NCBI RefSeq assembly: GCF_001514285.1
Contig: NZ_KQ949036.1
Location: 1 to 64,000, forward strand
Direction: 5' to 3'
Length of the DNA stretch: 64,000 nt
Source: Streptomyces sp. DSM 15324
GTDB lineage: Bacteria > Actinomycetota > Actinomycetes > Streptomycetales > Streptomycetaceae
Shown here: positions 52,987 to 62,474 of the stretch, piece after piece
How positions within the stretch are numbered: position 1 is the stretch's first letter
Layout: each line of letters begins with the position of its first letter
Translations under genes and position numbers: made by a program
Notes under the pieces: model-generated
Told to the model about the DNA's origin: nothing
What the model saw: only the letters and a program-made list of their open reading frames with translations
Databases searched by the model: none

Positions 52987-53016
52987 ACGGGCGGTCGGGT
53001 GACTCCGGCCGCCCGT
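52987..53016 (+). terminator. Stem-loop between ilvN and ilvC
   Basis: ACGGGCGG (52987-52994) pairs with CCGCCCGT (53009-53016), with a shorter CGG/CCG stem inside. It lies 8 nt after the ilvN stop. A TACGGT hexamer at 53055-53060 may be a -10 for separate ilvC transcription, so partial termination plus a secondary promoter is plausible. Confidence 0.6.
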
Positions 53017-53096
53017 ATACCGAGACCCCGAGACTTCCCTTCCGCCCGCCGTCATACGGTGGGACGCAACACCTGCACTCAAGGAGAGAACCCAAA

Positions 53097-54095
<999 letters not shown>

Positions 54096-54104
54096 GCCTC
54101 GCGC

Positions 54105-54136
54105 GAGAGGGCCGGGGCCGTCGCCCCGGCCCTCTC
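54105..54136 (+). terminator. Terminator after ilvC
   Basis: Perfect 14-bp stem (54105-54118 with 54123-54136) and a 4-nt loop, 9 nt after the stop. A second palindrome (54143-54151 with 54154-54162) follows at once. No T tract. Confidence 0.88.
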
Positions 54137-54197
54137 GTCCATCCCGTCCGGCCCCGGACGGGTGATCCTTGCGCGGAGGCGTGAGGCGACCTCCGTC

Positions 54198-54215
54198 GCA
54201 GCACTACACTGCTGC
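54198..54215 (+). promoter_or_regulatory. Inverted repeat in the serA promoter region
   Basis: GCAGCA-CTACAC-TGCTGC at 54198-54215, next to an AT-rich CCTATATACG; a TAGCCT hexamer at 54262-54267 may be the serA -10, giving a ~60-nt leader. A further pair GGAGG/CCTCC lies at 54175-54194. These are operator candidates; no regulator known. Confidence 0.45.
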
Positions 54216-54326
54216 CTATATACGCGTTCAGGCCCACAGCGTCGTGCGTCTCACACGCGACTAGCCTTCCTCCGCCTGCGGCCGTCGGGACGGCCGTCCG
54301 CATGCTTTGGACTTGTGAGGACTCAC

Positions 54327-55916
54327 GTGAGCTCGAAACCCGTCGTACTCATCGCTGAAGAGCTGTCGCCCGCCACCGTGGACGCGCTTGGCCCGGACTT
54401 CGAGATCCGGCACTGCAACGGAGCGGACCGAGCCGAGCTGCTCCCCGCCATCGCCGACGTCGACGCGATCCTGATCCGCTCGGCCACCAAGGTCGACGCC
54501 GAGGCGATCGCCGCCGCGCACAAGCTGAAGGTCGTCGCACGAGCCGGCGTCGGCCTCGACAACGTCGACGTCTCCGCCGCCACCAAGGCCGGCGTGATGG
54601 TCGTCAACGCCCCCACCTCCAACATCGTGACCGCCGCCGAACTGGCCTGCGGTCTCCTCCTCGCCACCGCCCGCCACATCCCGCAGGCCAACGCCGCGCT
54701 GAAGAACGGCGAGTGGAAGCGCAGCAAGTACACCGGCGTGGAGCTGGCCGAGAAGACCCTCGGTGTCGTCGGCCTCGGCCGCATCGGCGCGCTCGTCGCG
54801 CAGCGGATGTCCGCCTTCGGCATGAAGGTCGTCGCGTACGACCCCTACATCCAGCCCGCCCGTGCCGCCCAGATGGGCGTCAAGGTGCTGTCGCTGGACG
54901 ACCTGCTGGAAGTCTCCGACTTCATCACCGTCCACCTGCCGAAGACCCCCGAGACGGTCGGTCTGATCGGCGACGAGGCGCTGCGCAAGGTCAAGCCGAC
55001 CGTGCGGATCGTCAACGCCGCGCGCGGCGGGATCGTCGACGAGCAGGCCCTGTACTCCGCCCTCAAGGAGGGCCGGGTCGCCGGTGCCGGTCTCGACGTC
55101 TACGCCAAGGAGCCCTGCACGGACTCCCCGCTGTTCGAGTTCGACCAGGTCGTCTCCACCCCGCACCTCGGCGCCTCCACCGACGAGGCCCAGGAGAAGG
55201 CCGGTATCGCCGTCGCCCGCTCGGTGCGCCTCGCCCTCGCCGGTGAGCTGGTACCGGACGCGGTGAACGTCCAGGGCGGGGTCATCGCCGAGGACGTCAA
55301 GCCGGGTCTGCCGCTCGCCGAGCGCCTCGGCCGGATCTTCACCGCGCTCGCCGGTGAGGTCGCGGCCCGCCTCGACGTCGAGGTCTACGGCGAGATCACC
55401 CAGCACGATGTGAAGGTGCTGGAGCTGTCCGCCCTCAAGGGCGTCTTCGAGGACGTCGTCGACGAGACGGTCTCCTACGTCAACGCCCCGCTGTTCGCCC
55501 AGGAGCGCGGTGTCGAGGTGCGCCTCACCACCAGCTCCGAGTCGGCCGACCACCGCAACGTGGTCACCGTGCGCGGCACGCTCGCGGACGGCGAGGAGGT
55601 GTCGGTCTCCGGCACGCTGGCCGGCCCCAAGCACCTCCAGAAGATCGTCGCGGTCGGCGACTACGACGTCGACCTGGCCCTCGCCGACCACATGGTCGTC
55701 CTCAAGTACGAGGACCGTCCCGGTGTCGTCGGCACCGTCGGCCGGATCTTCGGCGAGGCGGGCATCAACATCGCCGGTATGCAGGTCGCCCGTGCGGCGG
55801 CGGGCGGCGAGGCGCTGGCCGTCCTGACCGTGGACGACACGGTCCCGGCCGCCGTCCTGACCGAGGTGGCCACGGAGATCGGCGCTACGTCGGCCCGTGC
55901 GGTGAACCTGGCCTGA
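54327..55916 (+). CDS. serA: D-3-phosphoglycerate dehydrogenase
   Basis: 529 residues, the long actinobacterial form. N-terminal catalytic/NAD domain with VVGLGRIGALVAQR (~147-160), Arg in NAARGGIVDE, Glu in DVYAKEP and His in TPHLGAST; then the ASB intervening domain (~320-455) and a C-terminal ACT domain (~455-529: MVVLKYEDRPGVVGTVGRIF) that senses serine. First step of serine synthesis. Start GTG 54327 with GTGAGG upstream. Serine made here feeds glyA and the gcv system at the other end of the window. Confidence 0.97.
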   Translation: MSSKPVVLIAEELSPATVDALGPDFEIRHCNGADRAELLPAIADVDAILIRSATKVDAEAIAAAHKLKVVARAGVGLDNVDVSAATKAGVMVVNAPTSNIVTAAELACGLLLATARHIPQANAALKNGEWKRSKYTGVELAEKTLGVVGLGRIGALVAQRMSAFGMKVVAYDPYIQPARAAQMGVKVLSLDDLLEVSDFITVHLPKTPETVGLIGDEALRKVKPTVRIVNAARGGIVDEQALYSALKEGRVAGAGLDVYAKEPCTDSPLFEFDQVVSTPHLGASTDEAQEKAGIAVARSVRLALAGELVPDAVNVQGGVIAEDVKPGLPLAERLGRIFTALAGEVAARLDVEVYGEITQHDVKVLELSALKGVFEDVVDETVSYVNAPLFAQERGVEVRLTTSSESADHRNVVTVRGTLADGEEVSVSGTLAGPKHLQKIVAVGDYDVDLALADHMVVLKYEDRPGVVGTVGRIFGEAGINIAGMQVARAAAGGEALAVLTVDDTVPAAVLTEVATEIGATSARAVNLA

Positions 55917-55961
55917 GGTTCTGGGGGCTGCCGCCCCCGGGCCCCCGCTTCGCCCCTGAAC

Positions 55962-56008
55962 GGGCCCCGGGCCCCGGGCCCCGGGCCCCGGGCCCCGGGC
56001 CCCGGGCC
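55962..56008. repeat. 7-bp tandem repeat GGGCCCC (6.7 copies)
   Basis: 47 bp made only of GGGCCCC units. The unit is self-complementary when shifted by one base, so both strands fold on themselves. It lies in the gap between serA and the exporter gene, directly before a strong terminator. Copy number is probably variable between strains. Confidence 0.9.
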
Positions 56009-56015
56009 TCTTCCT

Positions 56016-56058
56016 CAAACGCCGGACGGGCTGAATTGATCAGCCCGTCCGGCGTTTG
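56016..56058. terminator. Long bidirectional terminator / dispersed Streptomyces repeat
   Basis: Perfect 19-bp stem (56016-56034 with 56040-56058) and a 5-nt loop ATTGA between convergent serA and the exporter gene. The arm core AAACGCCGGACGGGCTGA is one I recall as extremely common in Streptomyces intergenic regions, usually after a CTGGGGGCTGC-CCCCC type block as here (55921-55945). It serves both transcripts. Confidence 0.85.
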
Positions 56059-56070
56059 CCTGTCCGTCCG

Positions 56071-57579
56071 TCACTTCACGCGGATCCGCCGCAAGGTCGC
56101 CGCGGCCGCCACCGACGCCCCCGCCAGCAGCACCGCCCCGGCGATCGCCGCGCCCTGCATCCCGCTGGTGAACGCCTCCCGGGCCGCCGCCGCCAGTCCG
56201 GGGACCCGGTCGGCGACCGCCAGCGCACCGCCCAGGGTCTCCCGGGCCGCAGCGGGCGCCGAGGACGGCATCTCGTGGCGGTAGACCGCCGTGCCGATGG
56301 AGCCGAGGACGGCCATGCCGAGGGCGCCGCCGAACTCGGCGCCCGTCTCCAGCAGGGAGGAGGCGGACCCGGCCCGCTCGGCCGGGGCCGCGCCCATCGC
56401 CAGGTCCGTCATCTGGGAGATGACCATGACGATCCCGGAGGCGAGGACCCCGCAGGCGGTCAGCACGAGCCACATCGAGTCCGTGCCGGCGAGGGCGAGC
56501 AGGCCGTAGCCGGCCGCGGCGGTCGCGAAGCCCGCCGCCACGACGTAGGCCCGGTCGACGCCCCTCTGGACCAGGGCGGTCGCCAGCGGGGCGGCCATCC
56601 CGATCGGCACCGACGGCACCAGCGCCCACAGGGCCGCCTCCAGCGCGCTCTTGCCGAGCACCGACTGCAGGTACTGCGTGGTGAAGAAGGCCGAGCCCAT
56701 CATCCCGAACGAGGAGACCAGGTTCAGGACGACCGCGGGGCCGAAGCCGGGTCCGCGGAACAGGGCGGGGGAGATCATCGGGTCGGCGGCGGTGCGCTGA
56801 CGGTGGACGAAGAGGGCGGCGAAGAGCAGACCGACGGTGATCGAGACGACGTACGACGCGTGCCAGCCCTCGGAGGGGATCTCCTTCAGGCCGTAGACGA
56901 CGGGGAGCACGGCGGCCATCGACAGCGGGACGCTCGGCCAGTCGAAGCGGCCGGGGTGCGGGTCCTTCGACTCGGGCAGCAGGGCCGGGCCGAGGACCAG
57001 CAGCAGGGCCATCGCGGGCAGGTTGACCAGGAAGACCGAGCCCCACCAGAAGTACTCGACGAGGATCCCGCTCATCACCGAGCCGAGCGCCACACCGGCC
57101 GTCATGACACCCGACCACAGGCCGATCGCCTTCGCGCGCTGCGCCGGATCGGTGAACATGGTGCGGATCAGGGCCATCGTCGACGGCATCAGAGTCGCCC
57201 CGCCGACCCCGAGGAGCGCGCGGGCCGCGATCAGGGTCTCGGCGCTGTCCGCGTAGGCCGCGAGCAGGGAGGCCGCGCCGAAGGCGGTGGCGCCCGCGAG
57301 CAGGAGCCGGCGGCGGCCGATGCGGTCGCCGAGCGAGCCCATCGTCATCAGCAGGCCGGCCAGGACGAACGCGTAGATGTCGAAGATCCACAGCTGCTGG
57401 GTGCCGCTCGGCTCCAGGTCGGCGTTGATCGCCGGGATCGCGAAGTAGAGGACCGAGACGTCCATCGAGACCAGCAGCAGCGGAAGCATCAGCACGCCGA
57501 GCGCGGTCCATTCACGGCGGCCGGCCCGCCGGCCGGCCGGGTTCACGGTGGTGCACGTCGAGTTCGTCGAGTTCGTCAT
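56071..57579 (-). CDS. MFS drug exporter, DHA2 (14-helix) family
   Basis: 502 residues, about 14 membrane helices. DHA2 landmarks: SMDVSVLYFAIPAI (helix 1), GSLGDRIGRRRLL (loop 2-3 motif A), ARALLGVGGATLMPSTMALI, and LWSGVMTAGVALGSVMSGIL (motif C area). Related to SmvA/QacA/LfrA-type proton antiporters for quaternary compounds and dyes. There is no Shine-Dalgarno before ATG 57579, but a -10 TACATT and -35 TAGACA fit a leaderless transcript. The divergent TetR gene and the 13-bp repeat array over this promoter point to substrate-induced derepression. Confidence 0.93.
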   Translation of the reverse strand: MTNSTNSTCTTVNPAGRRAGRREWTALGVLMLPLLLVSMDVSVLYFAIPAINADLEPSGTQQLWIFDIYAFVLAGLLMTMGSLGDRIGRRRLLLAGATAFGAASLLAAYADSAETLIAARALLGVGGATLMPSTMALIRTMFTDPAQRAKAIGLWSGVMTAGVALGSVMSGILVEYFWWGSVFLVNLPAMALLLVLGPALLPESKDPHPGRFDWPSVPLSMAAVLPVVYGLKEIPSEGWHASYVVSITVGLLFAALFVHRQRTAADPMISPALFRGPGFGPAVVLNLVSSFGMMGSAFFTTQYLQSVLGKSALEAALWALVPSVPIGMAAPLATALVQRGVDRAYVVAAGFATAAAGYGLLALAGTDSMWLVLTACGVLASGIVMVISQMTDLAMGAAPAERAGSASSLLETGAEFGGALGMAVLGSIGTAVYRHEMPSSAPAAARETLGGALAVADRVPGLAAAAREAFTSGMQGAAIAGAVLLAGASVAAAATLRRIRVK

Positions 57580-57586
57580 GACGAGG

Positions 57587-57615
57587 AATGTACGCGCGTC
57601 TTAAACGCTTGTCTA
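57587..57615 (-). promoter_or_regulatory. Promoter of the exporter gene
   Basis: On the minus strand TAGACA (57615-57610), a 17-bp spacer and TACATT (57592-57587), then 7 nt to ATG 57579: a good principal-sigma promoter with a leaderless start. The first two units of the 13-bp array overlap the spacer and the -35 box. Confidence 0.6.
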
Positions 57616-57689
57616 GAACGTTCGTGTAGAACGGATGTGTAATTCGAGCGTATAAGTCGGCCGTATAGGACGTATGTATGGATCGGCGG
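57599..57689. repeat. Array of seven degenerate 13-bp direct repeats in the exporter/TetR promoter
   Basis: Seven adjacent 13-mers: TCTTAAACGCTTG, TCTAGAACGTTCG, TGTAGAACGGATG, TGTAATTCGAGCG, TATAAGTCGGCCG, TATAGGACGTATG, TATGGATCGGCGG. The consensus is close to TNTAGAACGNNNG. The block is much richer in A/T than its surroundings. Unit 2 contains the palindrome GAACGTTC (57616-57623). The array spans the -35 of the exporter promoter and reaches the -10 of the tetR promoter. Most likely an extended operator for the TetR protein; a decayed minisatellite is the alternative. Confidence 0.7.
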
Positions 57690-57695
57690 TAGGCT
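57690..57695 (+). promoter_or_regulatory. -10 box of the tetR gene (leaderless)
   Basis: TAGGCT, then 6 nt, then ATG 57702, so transcription should start at the ATG. It directly abuts the 13-bp array. Confidence 0.5.
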
Positions 57696-57701
57696 GACGC
57701 C

Positions 57702-58274
57702 ATGGGACACCGTGAGGATCTGCTCGAAGGCGCCAAGCGCTGCCTGCTGGCCAAGGGGTTCGCGCGCACCACCGCCCGGGACATCGTGAAGGAGTCGGGG
57801 ACGAACCTCGCCTCCATCGGCTACCACTACGGCTCCAAGGACGCGCTGCTCGCGCAGGCCTACGTCGCCCTGGTGGAGGGGATGTCCTTCGACGGCGGCG
57901 GGACGATCGCCGGGGCGCCCGGCTCGCTGGAGCGGTTCAGGGAGGTGTGGTCGCACATCGTCGACAGCATGCGCGAGTCCGGCGCGATGTGGCGGCTCGG
58001 CGTGGAGATCATCGCGATGGGCGACCAACTGCCGGAGGTCCGCGCCCAGTTGTCCCGTGCGCAGCGCGAGGGCGGCCGGGGTCTGGTCTCGCTGATGACG
58101 GGCGTGCCGGAGGAGGAGGTGTCCGACGAGAGTGCCGACACCCTCGGCCGCTTCTACATGACCCTGATGTCGGGCCTGATCTCGCAGTGGACCTTCGACC
58201 CGAAGACCGCCCCCGACGGCGAGGTGCTCACCGAGGGGCTCCGTCAGATCGTCGAGGGCGCCACCCGCGGTTGA
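57702..58274 (+). CDS. TetR-family repressor, probable regulator of the exporter
   Basis: 190 residues. Helix-turn-helix at ~20-45 (FARTTARDIVKESGTNLASI, then GYHYGSKDALL). The ligand domain has FREVWSHIVDSMRESGAMWRLGVE and a C-terminal GRFYMTLMSGLISQW helix. The divergent arrangement and 122-nt shared promoter with the MFS gene make the exporter the likely target. The start at ATG 57702 follows TAGGCT by 6 nt. The 3' end is 9 nt from the convergent PucR-type gene. Confidence 0.9.
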   Translation: MGHREDLLEGAKRCLLAKGFARTTARDIVKESGTNLASIGYHYGSKDALLAQAYVALVEGMSFDGGGTIAGAPGSLERFREVWSHIVDSMRESGAMWRLGVEIIAMGDQLPEVRAQLSRAQREGGRGLVSLMTGVPEEEVSDESADTLGRFYMTLMSGLISQWTFDPKTAPDGEVLTEGLRQIVEGATRG

Positions 58275-58283
58275 CCGGCCCGC

Positions 58284-59666
58284 CTACGGCAGTCGGGCCG
58301 CCTTCAGTGTCATGTGCAGCAGCAGCCGGTCCTCGCCGTCGGCCAGGTCCAGGCCGGTCAGCCGCTCCACGCGGGAGAGCCGGTAGTACAGGGTCTGGCG
58401 GTGGATGCCGAGCCGGGCCGCCGTGCGGCCCGCCTGGCCCGCGCAGTCGAGGAAGACCTCGGCCGTGTGGGCGAGTTCCCGGTGGGCGGGGGTGAGCAGG
58501 GGGCGTACGGCGGGGTCGTCGGCCGTGTCCCCGGGCAGCGCGGTCAGCAACCGGTACGGCCCGATCGCCGCCCATCGGGCCACCGGCCCGAGGCGCCCGT
58601 CACCCAACGCGGCCCGAGCGGCCCCCACCGCCTCCCGCCAGGCCCCGCCGAGCTCCCCGAGCCCCACCCGCCCCACGGCGACCCCGGCCACCACCGTGGC
58701 CCCGAGGCTGCCACCACTCCCGCCCCCTGATCCCCCGAGACGTCCTGCCGCCACCGCCCCGACCTCTCGTGCCCCGCCGGCCTCACCGGCACCGGCGCCA
58801 CTCACCGCCCGCCCCCCGGTGTCACCGCCGCCTCCTCCGCCTGCGCTGCCCGTGCCGCCGAGGTGGCCGGCCGGCTCGCCTCCGACGGCGCCGGGCCGGA
58901 CCCCCGGGGCCGGCGTCCGTTCCAGCAGGCGGGTCGCCACCGTCGTGGCCGGGGTGAGGACGTCCGGGGCGCGCAGGCGTACCAGGACCGCCAGGGCGTG
59001 GGCCGTCGGGCCCCAGGGTGCCGTGCAGAGGGCGGTGGCGCCCGGGAGGGTGCGCAGGGACGGGGCGTCGTCGGGGGTCGTGGCCGGCCAGGGGGCCACG
59101 CAGATCAAGGTGTGCGGGACGTCCGCGCGGGGGCCGAGAGCGGTGCGCAGTTCCGCCAGCGCCGCGTCGTACGGCCAGCCCGGTTCCGCCGTCAGGACCG
59201 CCCGCAGCTCACGGGTGAGGTCGGCGCCGTGCTGGGCCTCGTCCGCGAGGAGCGCCCCGATCCGCACGGTCACCTCCATCGCCGCCGCCAGCTGCCCCCG
59301 CGAGGGACCGGGATCGTCGGCGAGGAGCCAGACGTACCCGAGGACGACCCCCCGGTGCCGTACGGGAAGGCAGATCCGCCCCCGCAGCACGCCCGCCTCC
59401 GGGGTCGGCGGGATCCGCACCGGGCCGGTGGCGCGGGTGATGCCGAAGCCCTCGAACCAGGTGCGCACGGCCGCCGTCGACCGCCGGGTCAGGATCGAGC
59501 GGGCCCGCACCGGGTCCAGCGCTGAGGCGTCCAGCTCGTCCTCGCTGTCGTACGCGCCGAACGCGATCAGCTCGAAGTCCCGGTTCTCCAGCGTCGCGGG
59601 GACGCCCAGCAGCTCCGAGATCTCATCGACCAGGTCCTGGTAGTCACCTTGGTATTCGGCGGTCAC
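58284..59666 (-). CDS. PucR/CdaR-type regulator, probable controller of proline catabolism
   Basis: 460 residues. The N-terminal part (DLVDEISELLGVPATLENRDF to the GAF-like VLRGRICLPVRHRGVVLGYVWLL) senses a signal; the C-terminal PucR helix-turn-helix (RTAARLGIHRQTLYYRLSRV) binds DNA. In between lies a Gly/Ala-rich low-complexity stretch at ~265-330 (GGGGGGDTGG, GGSGGGSGGSLG) that is not typical. GTG 59666 has GGGAG 9 nt upstream. It is divergent from the proline dehydrogenase gene, so regulation of the two proline genes is the natural guess. Confidence 0.85.
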   Translation of the reverse strand: MTAEYQGDYQDLVDEISELLGVPATLENRDFELIAFGAYDSEDELDASALDPVRARSILTRRSTAAVRTWFEGFGITRATGPVRIPPTPEAGVLRGRICLPVRHRGVVLGYVWLLADDPGPSRGQLAAAMEVTVRIGALLADEAQHGADLTRELRAVLTAEPGWPYDAALAELRTALGPRADVPHTLICVAPWPATTPDDAPSLRTLPGATALCTAPWGPTAHALAVLVRLRAPDVLTPATTVATRLLERTPAPGVRPGAVGGEPAGHLGGTGSAGGGGGGDTGGRAVSGAGAGEAGGAREVGAVAAGRLGGSGGGSGGSLGATVVAGVAVGRVGLGELGGAWREAVGAARAALGDGRLGPVARWAAIGPYRLLTALPGDTADDPAVRPLLTPAHRELAHTAEVFLDCAGQAGRTAARLGIHRQTLYYRLSRVERLTGLDLADGEDRLLLHMTLKAARLP

Positions 59667-59732
59667 CCGGGCATTCTCCCGCAATCCCGCAGGCCTTCAT
59701 ACATCTGTCTGAGATCGGCCGCACGGATGCGT

Positions 59733-59742
59733 GACAGCTGTC
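59733..59742. promoter_or_regulatory. Palindrome in the PucR/proline dehydrogenase promoter gap
   Basis: GACAGCTGTC is a perfect 10-bp palindrome in the 181-nt divergent gap. A second inverted repeat, CACGG-N7-CCGTG, lies at 59775-59791. Either could be the site of the divergent PucR-type regulator. Confidence 0.4.
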
Positions 59743-59847
59743 GATGGCCCACGATCGGAGAGATCCCTAACTTTCACGGTGGTTCTCCGTGCCGTTCCCG
59801 GATCGTCGGGTATCGGCCTCGTATGGGTTGGTATGTGGAGGTGCCCC

Positions 59848-60774
59848 GTGCTGGGTCCCGTGATTCTCGCCGCGTCGCGCAGCGACCGGATGCGACGCCT
59901 GATCTCGGCGGCCCCCGTGACCAGGCAGGTCGTCGACCGCTTCATCCCGGGGGAGACCGTCGACGACATCGTGCCGATCGTCGAGGGCCTCACCGCCCAG
60001 GGCCTGGAGCTGACGATGGACGTCGTCGGCGAGGACATCACCACCCCCGAGCAGGCCGCCGCCGCCCGTGACGCCTACCTCGCCCTGATCGACCGCCTCC
60101 GCCCGCTCGACCTCGGCGAGCGCGTCGAGATGTCCGTCAAGCTGTCGATGTTCGGCCAGTCCCTGCCCGACGGCCACGAACGGGCGCTCGCCAACGTCCG
60201 CCCGGTCGTCGAGGCCGCCGCCGCCATCGGCACCACCGTCACCCTCGACGCCGAGGACCACACCACCCTCGACTCGATGTTCGCGATCCACGAGGAGCTG
60301 CGGAAGGACTTCCCGCAGACCGGCTGCGTGATCCAGGCCTACCTGTTCCGCACCGAGGCCGATGCCCGCCGCCTCGCCGCGAACGGCAGCCGGGTGCGGC
60401 TGGTCAAGGGCGCCTACAAGGAGCCCGCCGAGGTCGCGTACCAGCAGAAGCCCGAGATCGACAAGGCGTACGTGCGGATCCTGCGGACGCTGATGGACGG
60501 GACGGGGTATCCGATGGTCGGGTCCCACGACCCCCGGCTGATCTCCATCGCGCAGGAACTGGCCCGCAGGGCCGGCCGCAAGCCCGACGAGTACGAGTTC
60601 CAGATGCTGTACGGCATCCGCGGCGACGAGCACCTGCGGCTCGCCGCCGAGGGCCACCGCATGCGCGTCTACACCGCCTACGGCACCGACTGGTACGGCT
60701 ACTTCATGCGCCGGCTCGCGGAGAAGCCGGCGAACCTGCGCTTCTTCGCCCGCTCCCTGCTCACCAAGGGCTGA
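59848..60774 (+). CDS. Proline dehydrogenase (monofunctional)
   Basis: 308 residues, the monofunctional actinobacterial type rather than bifunctional PutA. FAD-enzyme that oxidises proline to pyrroline-5-carboxylate. Landmarks: LTMDVVGEDITTPEQA, VEMSVKLSMFGQSL, TVTLDAEDHTTLDS, GCVIQAYLFRTEADARRL, RLVKGAYKEP and the C-terminal MRVYTAYGTDWYGYFMRRL. GTG 59848 with GGAGG 7 nt upstream. It lies 51 nt before the P5C dehydrogenase gene; together they turn proline into glutamate. Confidence 0.95.
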   Translation: MLGPVILAASRSDRMRRLISAAPVTRQVVDRFIPGETVDDIVPIVEGLTAQGLELTMDVVGEDITTPEQAAAARDAYLALIDRLRPLDLGERVEMSVKLSMFGQSLPDGHERALANVRPVVEAAAAIGTTVTLDAEDHTTLDSMFAIHEELRKDFPQTGCVIQAYLFRTEADARRLAANGSRVRLVKGAYKEPAEVAYQQKPEIDKAYVRILRTLMDGTGYPMVGSHDPRLISIAQELARRAGRKPDEYEFQMLYGIRGDEHLRLAAEGHRMRVYTAYGTDWYGYFMRRLAEKPANLRFFARSLLTKG

Positions 60775-60825
60775 ACCCCGACACAAGCCCGAACACCCGC
60801 TCACGTACAAGGAGTTACGGATTCC

Positions 60826-62457
60826 ATGGACGCTGTGACCCAGGTCCCCGCCCCCGTCAACGAGCCGGTGCGCGGCTACGCCCCCGGCTCACCCGAGCGG
60901 GCCCGGCTGGAGGCCAAGCTCAAGGAACTGGCCGACAACCCGCTCGACCTCACCTGCACCATCGGCGGCGAGCGGCGCATGGGCGGCGGCGACGCGTTCG
61001 ACGTGGTCCAGCCGCACAACCACCGGGCCGTGATCGGCACGTACCGCAACGCCACACAGGCCGACGCGAAGGACGCCGTCGACGCGGCCCTGGCCGCCGC
61101 CCCCGCCTGGCGCGCGATGTCCTTCGACGACCGCGCCGCGATCATCCTGCGCGCCGCCGAACTGCTCGCCGGCCCCTGGCGCGAGACCATCGCCGCCTCC
61201 ACCATGCTCGGGCAGTCCAAGACCGTGCAGCAGGCCGAGATCGACACCCCCTGCGAGCTGGTCGACTTCTGGCGCTTCAACGTCCACTACGCCCGCCAGA
61301 TCCTGGCCGAGCAGCCCCCGGCCAACGCGCCGGGCGTGTGGAACCGCCTCGACCACCGCCCGCTGGAGGGCTTCGTCTACGCGATCACGCCGTTCAACTT
61401 CAGCGCGATCGCGGGCAATCTGCCCACCGCGCCCGCCCTCATGGGCAACGTCGTGGTGTGGAAGCCGTCGCCGACCCAGACCCACGCGGCCGTCCTGCTG
61501 ATGCGGCTGCTGGAGGAGGCCGGTCTGCCCAAGGGCGTCATCAACCTCGTCACCGGCGACGGCATCGCCGTCTCCGAGGTCGCCCTCACCCACCGCGACC
61601 TGGCCGGCATCCACTTCACCGGCTCGACGAAGACCTTCCAGTACCTGTGGAAGACGGTCGGCGCGAACATCGAGAACTACCGCTCCTACCCGCGCCTGGT
61701 CGGCGAGACCGGCGGCAAGGACTTCGTCGTCGCCCACCCGAGCGCCGACCGCGCGGTCCTCAAGACCGCTCTCACCCGTGGCGCCTTCGAGTACCAGGGC
61801 CAGAAGTGCTCCGCGACCTCCCGCGCCTACCTCCCGGCGTCGATCTGGAACTCCGGCTTCAAGGAGGAGTTCGCCGCCGAGGTCGACCAGCTCACCATGG
61901 GCGACGTCACCGACCTGTCGCACTTCCTCGGCGCCGTCATCGACGCGCGCGCCTTCGCCAAGAACAAGGCCGCCATCGACCGCGCCCACGCCGACCCGAC
62001 CTGCACCGTCGTCGCGGGCGGCACCTACGACGACTCGGTCGGGTACTTCGTCCGTCCGACGGTCGTCGAGTGCACCGACCCCGAGAACGAGGTGTTCACC
62101 ACCGAATACTTCGGCCCGTTCCTCGCCGTGCACGTCTACGAGGACGCGAAGTACGACGAGATGCTCACCCAGATGGAGTCGGTCTCCGACTACGCCCTGA
62201 CCGGCTCGGTCATCTCCGGCGACCGGGCGGCGACCGCGTACACCATGGAGAAGCTGCGCTACGCGGCCGGCAACTTCTACATCAACGACAAGTCGACCGG
62301 AGCCGTCGTCGGCCAGCAGCCCTTCGGCGGCGGCCGCGCCTCCGGCACCGACGACAAGGCCGGCGCCCCGCAGAACCTGACCCGCTGGACGCTGACCCGC
62401 GCCATCAAGGAGACCCTGGTCCCCCCGACCGACTACACCTACCCGCACATGGGCTGA
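60826..62457 (+). CDS. pruA: L-glutamate gamma-semialdehyde (P5C) dehydrogenase
   Basis: 543 residues, the full-length type-1 P5CDH. Catalytic Cys328 in YQGQKCSATSR and general base Glu294 in VGETGGKD; NAD region FNFSAIAGNLPTAPALMGN and FTGSTKTF. It oxidises glutamate semialdehyde to glutamate. AAGGAG lies 8 nt before ATG 60826. Second gene of the proline catabolic pair and probably co-transcribed with it. Confidence 0.97.
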   Translation: MDAVTQVPAPVNEPVRGYAPGSPERARLEAKLKELADNPLDLTCTIGGERRMGGGDAFDVVQPHNHRAVIGTYRNATQADAKDAVDAALAAAPAWRAMSFDDRAAIILRAAELLAGPWRETIAASTMLGQSKTVQQAEIDTPCELVDFWRFNVHYARQILAEQPPANAPGVWNRLDHRPLEGFVYAITPFNFSAIAGNLPTAPALMGNVVVWKPSPTQTHAAVLLMRLLEEAGLPKGVINLVTGDGIAVSEVALTHRDLAGIHFTGSTKTFQYLWKTVGANIENYRSYPRLVGETGGKDFVVAHPSADRAVLKTALTRGAFEYQGQKCSATSRAYLPASIWNSGFKEEFAAEVDQLTMGDVTDLSHFLGAVIDARAFAKNKAAIDRAHADPTCTVVAGGTYDDSVGYFVRPTVVECTDPENEVFTTEYFGPFLAVHVYEDAKYDEMLTQMESVSDYALTGSVISGDRAATAYTMEKLRYAAGNFYINDKSTGAVVGQQPFGGGRASGTDDKAGAPQNLTRWTLTRAIKETLVPPTDYTYPHMG

Positions 62458-62474
62458 CCCGCCACAATGCGGGG

